DNA from: Alphaproteobacteria bacterium
Lineage (GTDB): Bacteria > Pseudomonadota > Alphaproteobacteria > JANQSM01
Assembly: GCA_028284025.1 (NCBI GenBank)
Contig: JANQSM010000026.1
Location: 1 to 5,264 of the forward strand
Reading direction: 5' to 3'
DNA: 5,264 nt
A model generated the notes under the pieces. That model did not search any database and had not been told where the DNA came from. It saw only the letters and a program-made list of their open reading frames with translations. A program made the translations under genes and the position numbers. Of this stretch, positions 1 through 5,264 are shown piece after piece (the first letter of the stretch is position 1; every line of letters begins with the position of its first letter).

Positions 1-1514
1 AGCTAGGGCAGTTTTATCAAAAGATGCAGGAAAGAGTAACAGATATTTCTTCAACCCTGCTGTTTTTTACATTAGAACTCAACAAGATTTCTGATGATAT
101 TCTTGCTGATCAACTAGCATCTGCTGCCCTGCAAAAATATAAACCGTGGATTGACGATATACGCGTATTTAAGGACCATCAGCTGGCAGATGAGATGGAA
201 CGTCTGCTCCACGAAAAACGGGTATCAGGTAGATCCGCCTGGATGCGCCTGTTTGATGAAACTTTTGCGCATTTAAAGTTTCCGCATAAAGGCAAAGATC
301 TCTCCAGTACTGAAATTTTGGATAAGCTATCTGATCCAGACCGGAGTATCCGTGAAGCCGCCGCGCATGACTTTTCTGCTGTACTGGAGCAAAACATTCA
401 ACTCTTTGGCCTGATCACGAATACACTGGCCAAAGACAAAGCCACCGAAGATAAATGGCGTAATTATAAAAAACCCATTTCATCGCGTAACCTGGTAAAC
501 CAGGTAGAAGATGAGGTAGTGGAAGCGTTGGTCAATGCCGTACGTACTTCATACCCAAAACTATCTCATCGGTACTATCAGATGAAAGCTAAATGGATGG
601 GGCTTGAGAAGCTAGAGTACTGGGACCGTAACGCACCTCTGCCAGATGAAGATGACACGCGCATTCCTTATACCCAAGCCACTGCCACAGTGTACGATGC
701 CTATAAAGAATTTTCTGTCGAATTAGCTGATGTGGGCAGAAAGTTTTTTGATAATCCATGGATTGATGTACCGGTCCGCCCGGGAAAATCTCCTGGCGCG
801 TTTGCCCACCCGGTGGTTCCCAGTGCACACCCCTATTTACTGCTGAATTATCAGGGCCGAAAGCGTGATGTGATGACGCTGGCACATGAACTGGGTCACG
901 GTGTTCACCAATTATTGGCCGGAGATGCCCAAGGGCACTTCCTATCCGACACGCCCCTTACTCTTGCCGAAACCGCATCTGTATTCGGCGAAATGCTAAC
1001 TTTCCAAAAACTTCTTAATGTGGAAACCGATCAAACCAGAAAGAAAGTAATGTTGGCCGGCAAGGTGGAGGATATGCTGAATACCGTGGTGCGTCAGATT
1101 GCGTTCCATACGTTTGAAGCAGCGATCCACGATAAACGTAAAGACGGTGAACTAACTACGGAAGAGATCAATGCAATCTGGATGGAAATCCAAACTGAGA
1201 GTTTAGGCCCGGCCTTTACCTTTGCGGATGAATACAAACATTTTTGGGCCTATATCCCGCACTTCATTCATTCCCCGTTTTATGTCTATGCTTATGCGTT
1301 TGGGGATTGTCTGGTAAATTCTTTGTACGCAGTTTATCAGAAAAGTGCTGATGGCTTCTCAGAAAAATATCTGGATATGTTGCGCGCAGGCGGGAGTAAA
1401 AGGCACAAGGAGTTGCTGGCACCGTTTGGGCTTGATGCCTCTGACCCGGCTTTTTGGCAACAAGGTCTTAACATGATTTCCGGCTTTATTGATGAACTTG
1501 AAGCTATGGAATAA
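1..1514 (+). CDS. pepF: M3-family oligoendopeptidase F (zinc metallopeptidase), 5' end cut off by window edge
   Basis: Cytoplasmic zinc metallopeptidase of the M3 (thimet oligopeptidase/PepF) family, which cleaves short peptides. The reading frame is open from the first complete codon at 3-5. The residues before the first in-window ATG at 24 (LGQFYQK) continue the family-like sequence, and that ATG has no Shine-Dalgarno, so the true start lies left of the window. Counting from the ATG at 24, the zinc motif HELGH is residues 288-292 (H288 and H292 ligands, E289 catalytic), and E316 in LAETAS is the likely third ligand. Just upstream is the family-typical GAFAHPVVPSAHPYLLLNYQG, and near the C-terminus the conserved YIPHFIHSPFYVYAYAFGD with its tyrosine-rich substrate region. 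About 503 residues are visible against about 600 for the family, so roughly 100 are missing. There is no sign of inactivation. The ABC1 kinase gene follows after 2 bases. The family assignment is very secure; the exact peptide substrates cannot be told. Confidence 0.96.
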   Translation, partial: LGQFYQKMQERVTDISSTLLFFTLELNKISDDILADQLASAALQKYKPWIDDIRVFKDHQLADEMERLLHEKRVSGRSAWMRLFDETFAHLKFPHKGKDLSSTEILDKLSDPDRSIREAAAHDFSAVLEQNIQLFGLITNTLAKDKATEDKWRNYKKPISSRNLVNQVEDEVVEALVNAVRTSYPKLSHRYYQMKAKWMGLEKLEYWDRNAPLPDEDDTRIPYTQATATVYDAYKEFSVELADVGRKFFDNPWIDVPVRPGKSPGAFAHPVVPSAHPYLLLNYQGRKRDVMTLAHELGHGVHQLLAGDAQGHFLSDTPLTLAETASVFGEMLTFQKLLNVETDQTRKKVMLAGKVEDMLNTVVRQIAFHTFEAAIHDKRKDGELTTEEINAIWMEIQTESLGPAFTFADEYKHFWAYIPHFIHSPFYVYAYAFGDCLVNSLYAVYQKSADGFSEKYLDMLRAGGSKRHKELLAPFGLDASDPAFWQQGLNMISGFIDELEAME

Positions 1515-1516
1515 GC

Positions 1517-2860
1517 ATGGCACAAAACGATACTGAGCAAAATTCTTTTGGCCGTCGGGCCGCACGCTATGCCAATGTCACCCGCAAAGTCAGTGGTGTG
1601 GGAGCCAAATTTATTGGACAAAAATATCTTGGCCTTTCCATTGATAATGAACGCCACGCCCAGGATTTAAAAAATGCCCTGGGCGGATTAAAAGGTCCAA
1701 TCATGAAAGTCGCCCAGATTCTGGCCACCGTTCCTGGAGCGCTGCCGGAAGAATACATGACGGAGCTTCGTCAGTTGCAAAGTGAAGCTCCGGCTATGGG
1801 CTGGCTATTTGTTAAACGCCGAATGAAAGCTGAACTTGGGAATGACTGGCAAAGTATGTTTGATGACTTTTCCCATGATGCTGTACACGCAGCATCCCTT
1901 GGCCAGGTACATAAAGCTAAAAAAGAGGGGCAGGACCTTGCCTGTAAACTGCAATACCCAGACATGGAATCTGCCGTGGAAGCGGACCTGCGCCAGCTTA
2001 AATTTATTCTAAAACTTTACCATCAGTACGACAAAGCCATTGATACATCAGCTGTTTACCAGGAATTGTCCGACCGCCTGCGGGAAGAACTTGATTATGA
2101 TCGTGAAGCCAAAAATATGGCACTCTATGCCCTCATGTTAAAGCAGGAAAAAGAAGTACATGTGCCTACTGTCTGGCCAGAACTTTCTACTCAACGCTTG
2201 ATCACAATGGACTGGCTGCAAGGCGAAAAGATACTTACCTTTGTCGATTCCCCACTGGAGCAACGCAACACCATTGCCATGAACATGTTTCGTGCCTGGT
2301 ATGTCCCATTTTACCATTATGGCATTATTCATGGAGACCCACACCTGGGCAATTATTCCGTAGCAAAAGATAACAACATCAATTTGCTAGACTTTGGCTG
2401 CATCCGCATTTTCCCACCAGACTTTGTGGCTGGTGTGCTGGACCTTTATACCGCTTTAAGAACGGATGACCGGGATCGCGCCGTAGCTGCTTATGAATCC
2501 TGGGGATTTGAGAATCTTACGAATGAAATCATTGATATTTTGAATGTCTGGGCCAATTTTGTATATGCACCAATTATGGAAGACAAAACGCGCAAGATGG
2601 ATGAAACCAATTCTGGTGATTATGGCCGGGCCAAAGCAGCAGAGGTGCATCGATTATTACGTGAGACCGGAGGCGTTAAACCCCCACGAGAATTTGTATT
2701 GATGGATCGCGCAGCGCTGGGGTTGGGGTCTGTATTCTTGCACCTTCAGGCGGAGATTAACTGGTATCGCCTGTTTCATGAACTAATTGAAAATTTTGAT
2801 GTCAAAAAACTTTCTCACAACCAGTCAAATGCCTTAAGTACTGTAGAAATCAAAAAATAG
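1517..2860 (+). CDS. ABC1/UbiB/ADCK-family atypical kinase (AarF-like)
   Basis: Atypical protein-kinase-like ATPase of the ABC1/UbiB/ADCK family, whose members support ubiquinone synthesis or lipid handling at membranes. Visible motifs: the N-terminal KxGQ-like segment GGLKGPIMKVAQIL (residues 57-70, with KVAQ in place of KxGQ); the alanine-rich loop AASLGQVHKA (125-134) that replaces the usual Gly-rich loop; the ATP-site lysine K144 in ACKLQYP; ELDYDREA (191-198); the catalytic loop HGDPHLGN (272-279, D274); and LLDFG (290-294, D292). All key residues are present, so it should be active. At 447 residues it is complete, but it lacks the C-terminal transmembrane helices of E. coli UbiB, so it may be a soluble paralogue rather than the true UbiB; no symbol is given. 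The ATG lies 2 bases after the peptidase stop with only a weak purine stretch upstream, which suggests translational coupling. The family call is firm; the pathway is inferred. Confidence 0.95.
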   Translation: MAQNDTEQNSFGRRAARYANVTRKVSGVGAKFIGQKYLGLSIDNERHAQDLKNALGGLKGPIMKVAQILATVPGALPEEYMTELRQLQSEAPAMGWLFVKRRMKAELGNDWQSMFDDFSHDAVHAASLGQVHKAKKEGQDLACKLQYPDMESAVEADLRQLKFILKLYHQYDKAIDTSAVYQELSDRLREELDYDREAKNMALYALMLKQEKEVHVPTVWPELSTQRLITMDWLQGEKILTFVDSPLEQRNTIAMNMFRAWYVPFYHYGIIHGDPHLGNYSVAKDNNINLLDFGCIRIFPPDFVAGVLDLYTALRTDDRDRAVAAYESWGFENLTNEIIDILNVWANFVYAPIMEDKTRKMDETNSGDYGRAKAAEVHRLLRETGGVKPPREFVLMDRAALGLGSVFLHLQAEINWYRLFHELIENFDVKKLSHNQSNALSTVEIKK

Positions 2861-2877
2861 CCATTCACATGAAATTC

Positions 2878-3915
2878 TTATCGCGCTTGAGCCCCTGTTA
2901 CTAAAGCTGCGGACCTGGCAGCTGGTGTGATTCTCTTTTGCTCTAAATCTTTGTACCTTTTCAGTAAACTTTGCGTTTCAAATTTCTGAGGCTTTTTCCA
3001 AAGATCTAATATTTTTGTTCTCCTGGCATCAGGCGCACCATAATCCAGGCTATGCACAGCTGACCTTATGTCATCATACATTTCTTTGGCAGCTGCAACT
3101 GAACGATATCTTTTTTCCAGCAGCAGATAGGCCACCGTACGCACCAGAGGTTGGGTCTCTTCCTCTCCCCCAAAGATCATTTGAGCCTCTTGTAAGGCTG
3201 TATCATAAGCTTCTTTCGCGGCTGTAGCTGAGGGGTAGACTTTACTCAATACCAGACGTGCCACCGTACGCACCAGGGGTTGGGTTTCTTCTCCTTCTCC
3301 AAAACCCTTTTCTGCCTCTTGCAAGGCTTGATCATACGTGGCTTTAGCTACATCTGCTGAGGGATATTTTTTGCTAAATACCAGATGTGCTGCTGTTCGC
3401 ACCAGAGAACGGGTTTTTGGATCTGCCCCAAAGGTAGATTCAATCCCCTCCAGGATTTGCTGAATCTCAGGTAAAGAAAATTGATGGGCATACTTTTTTA
3501 AAATCGTGGCAGGGAGTTTTGCTTCTTTTAATAGATCAAACGCCGCCAGACAAAAATCAATCAAGGCCAAGTAAAGATCAATGCTAAGTTGTGTTCCTTG
3601 CTCCCGCGCATAGCGCAGCGCCATCTTACCCAGGAAAACCTTGAACGCTGCGTCATTTAAATGGACAGAATCTGGAAAATGATCGCCAAAATGCTGAACA
3701 ACAGCTTGTTTGAAGGCCGTATGACGACCCGGCGGCCACCCAGATTTTACTGGTTTGGCTAGCCGGTCAAACAGGGCAGCGGTCACATGATCTGCCATGT
3801 TTCTTTTGTGGCGAGAAAGATCCGCAACAAGGGGCCCCAAGTGGGCCCTTGCTTCTTGTAATTCCTCAGGCGATGGGACAGTTTTTTTCTTTTGTTTCTT
3901 TTTTGCTAAAGCCAT
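2878..3915 (-). CDS. Hypothetical helical protein with three tandem 43-residue repeats and Lys-rich N-terminus
   Basis: I do not recognise this 345-residue protein. It begins with a lysine cluster (residues 5-11, KKKQKKK), followed by a predicted mostly helical, soluble region (16-160) without signal peptide or clear membrane span. Residues 171-291 form three tandem units of 43 residues starting with LVRT at 171, 214 and 257. Each unit reads as two helices (LVRTVARLVLSKVY, then a PSA.AAK..YD..LQEA helix) joined by an acidic linker ending ETQP, which suggests a small alpha-solenoid used for binding. Residues 292-345 are basic and rich in helix formers. The ATG is the only possible upstream start, because an in-frame stop lies five codons before it. 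No Shine-Dalgarno sits at normal distance; an AAAAGGA lies about 24 bases upstream at the foot of a hairpin. The gene converges on the ABC1 kinase gene with a 17-base gap. A long open frame with internal repeats makes it a real gene; the function is unknown. Confidence 0.85.
   Translation of the reverse strand: MALAKKKQKKKTVPSPEELQEARAHLGPLVADLSRHKRNMADHVTAALFDRLAKPVKSGWPPGRHTAFKQAVVQHFGDHFPDSVHLNDAAFKVFLGKMALRYAREQGTQLSIDLYLALIDFCLAAFDLLKEAKLPATILKKYAHQFSLPEIQQILEGIESTFGADPKTRSLVRTAAHLVFSKKYPSADVAKATYDQALQEAEKGFGEGEETQPLVRTVARLVLSKVYPSATAAKEAYDTALQEAQMIFGGEEETQPLVRTVAYLLLEKRYRSVAAAKEMYDDIRSAVHSLDYGAPDARRTKILDLWKKPQKFETQSLLKRYKDLEQKRITPAARSAALVTGAQAR
3019..3405 (-). repeat. Three tandem 129-bp in-frame repeats inside the hypothetical gene
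   Basis: Units at 3277-3405, 3148-3276 and 3019-3147 (in order of translation) each encode 43 residues. The same landmark (gccaccgtacgcaccag on the + strand, gctgctgttcgcaccag in the first-translated copy) starts at 3131, 3260 and 3389, exactly 129 bases apart. Units 1 and 2 share 29 of 43 residues by hand count. Unit 3 matches unit 2 well over its first 25 residues and then diverges. A half unit (residues 151-170) precedes unit 1. The pattern fits duplication of a two-helix module. Confidence 0.9.
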
Positions 3916-3922
3916 GCCGCAG

Positions 3923-3942
3923 GGATATCAGAAACTGTATCC
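3923..3942 (-). promoter_or_regulatory. Hairpin in the leader of the 43-residue-repeat gene
   Basis: On the + strand GGATA-t-CAG-AAA-CTG-TATCC forms an eight-pair stem with one bulged base and a three-base loop. On the transcribed (minus) strand it ends 7 bases before the start codon and takes in the GGA of the only Shine-Dalgarno-like stretch (AAAAGGA). It could hide or reposition the ribosome site. The + strand copy is followed by TTTT and resembles a terminator, but no + strand gene ends there. The structure is visible; a role is inference. Confidence 0.4.
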
Positions 3943-3952
3943 TTTTGCAATA

Positions 3953-3980
3953 AAAATAGGAAAGAAAAAGGAGGAGTAAA
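3953..3980 (-). promoter_or_regulatory. Weak candidate promoter for the 43-residue-repeat gene
   Basis: Read on the minus strand, TTTACT (3975-3980, 4 of 6 matches to the -35 consensus) is followed after 16 bases by TATTTT (3953-3958, 4 of 6 to the -10). Transcription would begin near 3946, placing the hairpin at 3923-3942 at the very 5' end of the message. The region is AT-rich, so chance matches are likely. Confidence 0.25.
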
Positions 3981-4124
3981 CACTTCTGCTTAATTACAGA
4001 TACCTATGGGTAACGTTTTAAGCAATCTATCTTGCAGACAATGATGCCAACAACAATATATTCTCCGGCACTTTTCTGTTTGATTTTACTAATCGGGTTA
4101 ATAGGTCCGCTATCCAGACCCCTT

Positions 4125-4757
4125 TTACCGTCTTCTTACAAGTTCAAGCTTTAAACTTTCAGGGAATATACCATTACTCCGCATGAGAGTAGTAGACATT
4201 ACGTCATATTCATGAGCGAGTTGTCTGCCCTTAAAATAGAATGCCGTTTGCTCAGTTGGTGGACTACCTTTTTCTTGTTCAGATTTAAAATGAGCAGGGC
4301 CATTTTCCCTATGTAAAAATCCATGTCTATGCCACAGATACTCATTAGAGCAATATCCATCTGCCCGGATTATTTCCGAAACCGAAGGTGTACTACTCTC
4401 AGGAAAGTGGTGGAGTTTTCCACGATCATCTCGACATTCTTGATACTCATATCCAACCGCACCACTTGCCCTAGATTGTGTACTTTTTTTAGTCAAGCAG
4501 GGTTTGTATTCATGGCCATTTTGCTCAGAAATTAAGATCGCCCCCATTTGTTGGGTCAGGAAATTAAATATATCTACACCCTTTAACCCTTGACGGATGA
4601 TATGGCGATGGATGTTGTCAAGCTCGTCACTTGTGGCAGACAGACGAAGTGTTGCGGTACATTCTAATTCCCCGTGCTCTGGATGCTCTTCTTTCCACTC
4701 AAAACCGAATACAATACTTTTTTCTGTTAATTCTTCACTGGCTTCTGCTTGACCCAT
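4125..4757 (-). CDS. Hypothetical protein with degenerate 'GxLHRExGPA' (MORN-like) repeats
   Basis: I recognise no full-length family in this 210-residue protein. It has no signal peptide or membrane segment, and the first 30 residues are rich in glutamate. The N-terminal half (about 15-80) looks like a small mixed alpha/beta domain. The C-terminal half contains a repeat seen in many bacterial and phage proteins of unknown role, roughly W/Y-x-x-x-G-x-L-H-R-E-x-G-P-A. The best copy is YLWHRHGFLHRENGPAHF (140-157). Weaker copies are YQECRDDRGKLHHFPE (105-120) and TAFYFKGRQLAHEYD (171-185). Such repeats recall YwqK/MORN_2-type beta-hairpin repeats, but that link is inferred. The ATG at 4757 has a good Shine-Dalgarno (AAAGAGAGG, 6 bases away) and a strong candidate promoter, so the start is well supported. 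The stop at 4125 is followed by two frames that stay open for over 30 codons, so the C-terminus may once have been longer. Confidence 0.85.
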   Translation of the reverse strand: MGQAEASEELTEKSIVFGFEWKEEHPEHGELECTATLRLSATSDELDNIHRHIIRQGLKGVDIFNFLTQQMGAILISEQNGHEYKPCLTKKSTQSRASGAVGYEYQECRDDRGKLHHFPESSTPSVSEIIRADGYCSNEYLWHRHGFLHRENGPAHFKSEQEKGSPPTEQTAFYFKGRQLAHEYDVMSTTLMRSNGIFPESLKLELVRRR

Positions 4758-4777
4758 GACTTGCCTCTCTTTAGAGT
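4749..4777 (+). promoter_or_regulatory. Candidate rightward promoter for the lipoprotein gene
   Basis: TTGACC (4749-4754, 5 of 6) is followed by 17 bases and TAGAGT (4772-4777, 4 of 6). Transcription would start near 4784, giving a leader of about 37 bases to the ATG at 4821. TACAAT (4781-4786) is a better -10 match but has no good -35 at 16-18 bases. The promoter is plausible but not certain. Confidence 0.35.
4764..4772 (-). promoter_or_regulatory. Ribosome binding site of the LHREx-repeat gene
   Basis: On the minus strand AAAGAGAGG lies 6 bases before the ATG at 4757-4755. It is the clearest Shine-Dalgarno in the window and fixes the start of this gene. Confidence 0.65.
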
Positions 4778-4798
4778 TATTACAATGAAATTGCGCTC

Positions 4799-4827
4799 AC
4801 CATATATATCTAAAAGGGATATGTCAA
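4799..4827 (-). promoter_or_regulatory. Sigma70-type promoter for the LHREx-repeat gene
   Basis: On the minus strand a perfect TTGACA (4822-4827) is followed by a 17-base spacer and TATGGT (4799-4804, 4 of 6 to TATAAT) within a TATATAT-rich stretch. Transcription would start near 4792, giving a leader of about 35 bases with the ribosome site in it. The -35 box overlaps the ATG (4821-4823) of the lipoprotein gene on the other strand. Confidence 0.6.
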
Positions 4828-5264
4828 GAACGATATACTTCTTTATTTTAGGCATCCTGCTGCTTCCCCTGGCAGCGTGTTATGAAGCTCATACGGAAGT
4901 AATTCCGGCGGAAGCTGCGATTAAACTGGACCTGATTAAGGATCTGGCCTTTGAAGGCCGCACGGTAGACAACGAAGGTAATGTTTCACAAGATGCGGAT
5001 AGCTACCGCATTGTTGGACGGCAGCCTCCTAATGATTATCTTTACGAAACAGATGACCCGCTGTTTGAACCCCGTACCTTACGATTTATGGAACTGGATA
5101 AGGATCTTTATTTAATGCAGATAAATCCGCAAGGCAGTCCGCGGTATCAAATAATGCTGCTGCGCAAAAACGGGCAAGCTTATGAAGCCATCCGCCCAAA
5201 CCCGTTTAACAAAGAAGGGATTGATACGTTCCGGTCTCAAGAAGCATTTGCTGATCAGCTAGGA
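4821..5264 (+). CDS. Putative lipoprotein of unknown function, 3' end cut off by window edge
   Basis: The frame is open for 148 codons to the last base. From the ATG at 4821 the protein starts MSRT, then a hydrophobic core (residues 5-19) ending in the lipobox L17-A18-A19-C20. This is a textbook signal peptidase II site, so the protein is exported and lipid-anchored at Cys20. Tyr at +2 rather than Asp would suit sorting to the outer membrane if enterobacterial rules apply. The mature part is hydrophilic, with features such as GRTVDNEGNVSQDADSYRIV and YLMQINPQGSPRYQIMLLRKNG that suggest beta strands; I recognise no family. An in-frame ATG at 4785 would add 12 residues (MKLRSPYISKRD) and make an unusually long n-region, so 4821 is preferred, although its AAAAGGG lies closer (2-3 bases) than usual. 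It is transcribed divergently from the LHREx-repeat gene. Confidence 0.85.
   Translation, partial: MSRTIYFFILGILLLPLAACYEAHTEVIPAEAAIKLDLIKDLAFEGRTVDNEGNVSQDADSYRIVGRQPPNDYLYETDDPLFEPRTLRFMELDKDLYLMQINPQGSPRYQIMLLRKNGQAYEAIRPNPFNKEGIDTFRSQEAFADQLG

Noticed and set aside
1337..1657. 106-codon minus-strand open frame
   Set aside because: It lies opposite the end of the peptidase gene and the start of the kinase gene, has no ribosome site, and its translation has no recognisable features; a shadow of the real genes.
2794..2807. Inverted repeat TTTTGA-TG-TCAAAA near the end of the ABC1 gene
   Set aside because: Inside the coding region, AT-rich, with a loop too small to form; no support as a terminator.
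2861..2877. Bidirectional terminator between the convergent genes
   Set aside because: The 17-base gap and its flanks show no GC-rich stem with a T tract in either direction.
3964..3979. Strong Shine-Dalgarno-like AAGGAGG on the + strand at about 3968-3974
   Set aside because: No start codon follows at usable distance in an open frame; the short + frame covering it ends there. Probably chance in a purine-rich stretch.
4001..4012. TACCTATGGGTA near-palindrome as an operator
   Set aside because: Only four-base arms around an unmatched centre and no second copy; too weak to call.
4089..4124. Possible terminator hairpin GGTC...GACC followed by CCTTTT on the + strand
   Set aside because: Only four pairs with a nine-base loop, and no + strand gene ends upstream. 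On the minus strand it is not followed by a T run, so it does not serve the LHREx-repeat gene either.
4785..4820. Upstream in-frame ATG at 4785 as the lipoprotein start
   Set aside because: It would give a 16-residue n-region before the hydrophobic core and would lie at the predicted transcript start with only a weak TAGAG upstream. Not excluded, but less likely than 4821.

Overview
The window looks like a chromosomal stretch of an alphaproteobacterium with GC in the mid-40s percent (by eye). The lineage guess rests on the style of the M3 peptidase and the ABC1 kinase. Both resemble alphaproteobacterial versions from memory of those families, and no search was run. I see no rRNA, tRNA, CRISPR array, IS element, integrase or phage gene.

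Layout. Bases 1-1514 (+) hold the 3' five-sixths or so of an M3-family oligoendopeptidase F gene that runs in from the left edge. Two bases after its stop, 1517-2860 (+) encodes a complete ABC1/UbiB-type atypical kinase, so the two are almost certainly co-transcribed and translationally coupled. Their strand then meets two genes on the opposite strand. The gene at 2878-3915 (-) encodes an unrecognised 345-residue helical protein with a lysine-rich N-terminus and three tandem 43-residue repeats. The gene at 4125-4757 (-) encodes an unrecognised 210-residue protein whose C-terminal half carries degenerate 'G-x-L-H-R-E-x-G-P-A' repeats of a MORN-like kind. From about 4821 (+) to the right edge is the 5' part of a lipoprotein gene with a clean signal peptide and lipobox.

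How it fits together. The first two genes are housekeeping-like: cytoplasmic peptide turnover, and a kinase/ATPase of the family linked to quinone or lipid metabolism. The two leftward genes are poorly conserved-looking single genes, each with its own upstream gap, and may be accessory cargo beside the conserved pair. The most notable regulatory spot is the short gap at 4758-4820. There a good leftward promoter (TTGACA-17-TATGGT) and a plausible rightward promoter (TTGACC-17-TAGAGT) face each other and overlap, and each -35 box lies at the start codon of the other gene. Between the ABC1 gene and the repeat gene only 17 bases separate convergent stops, with no clear terminator. No defence or mobile system is recognisable; the two hypothetical repeat proteins are the best candidates for something undescribed.
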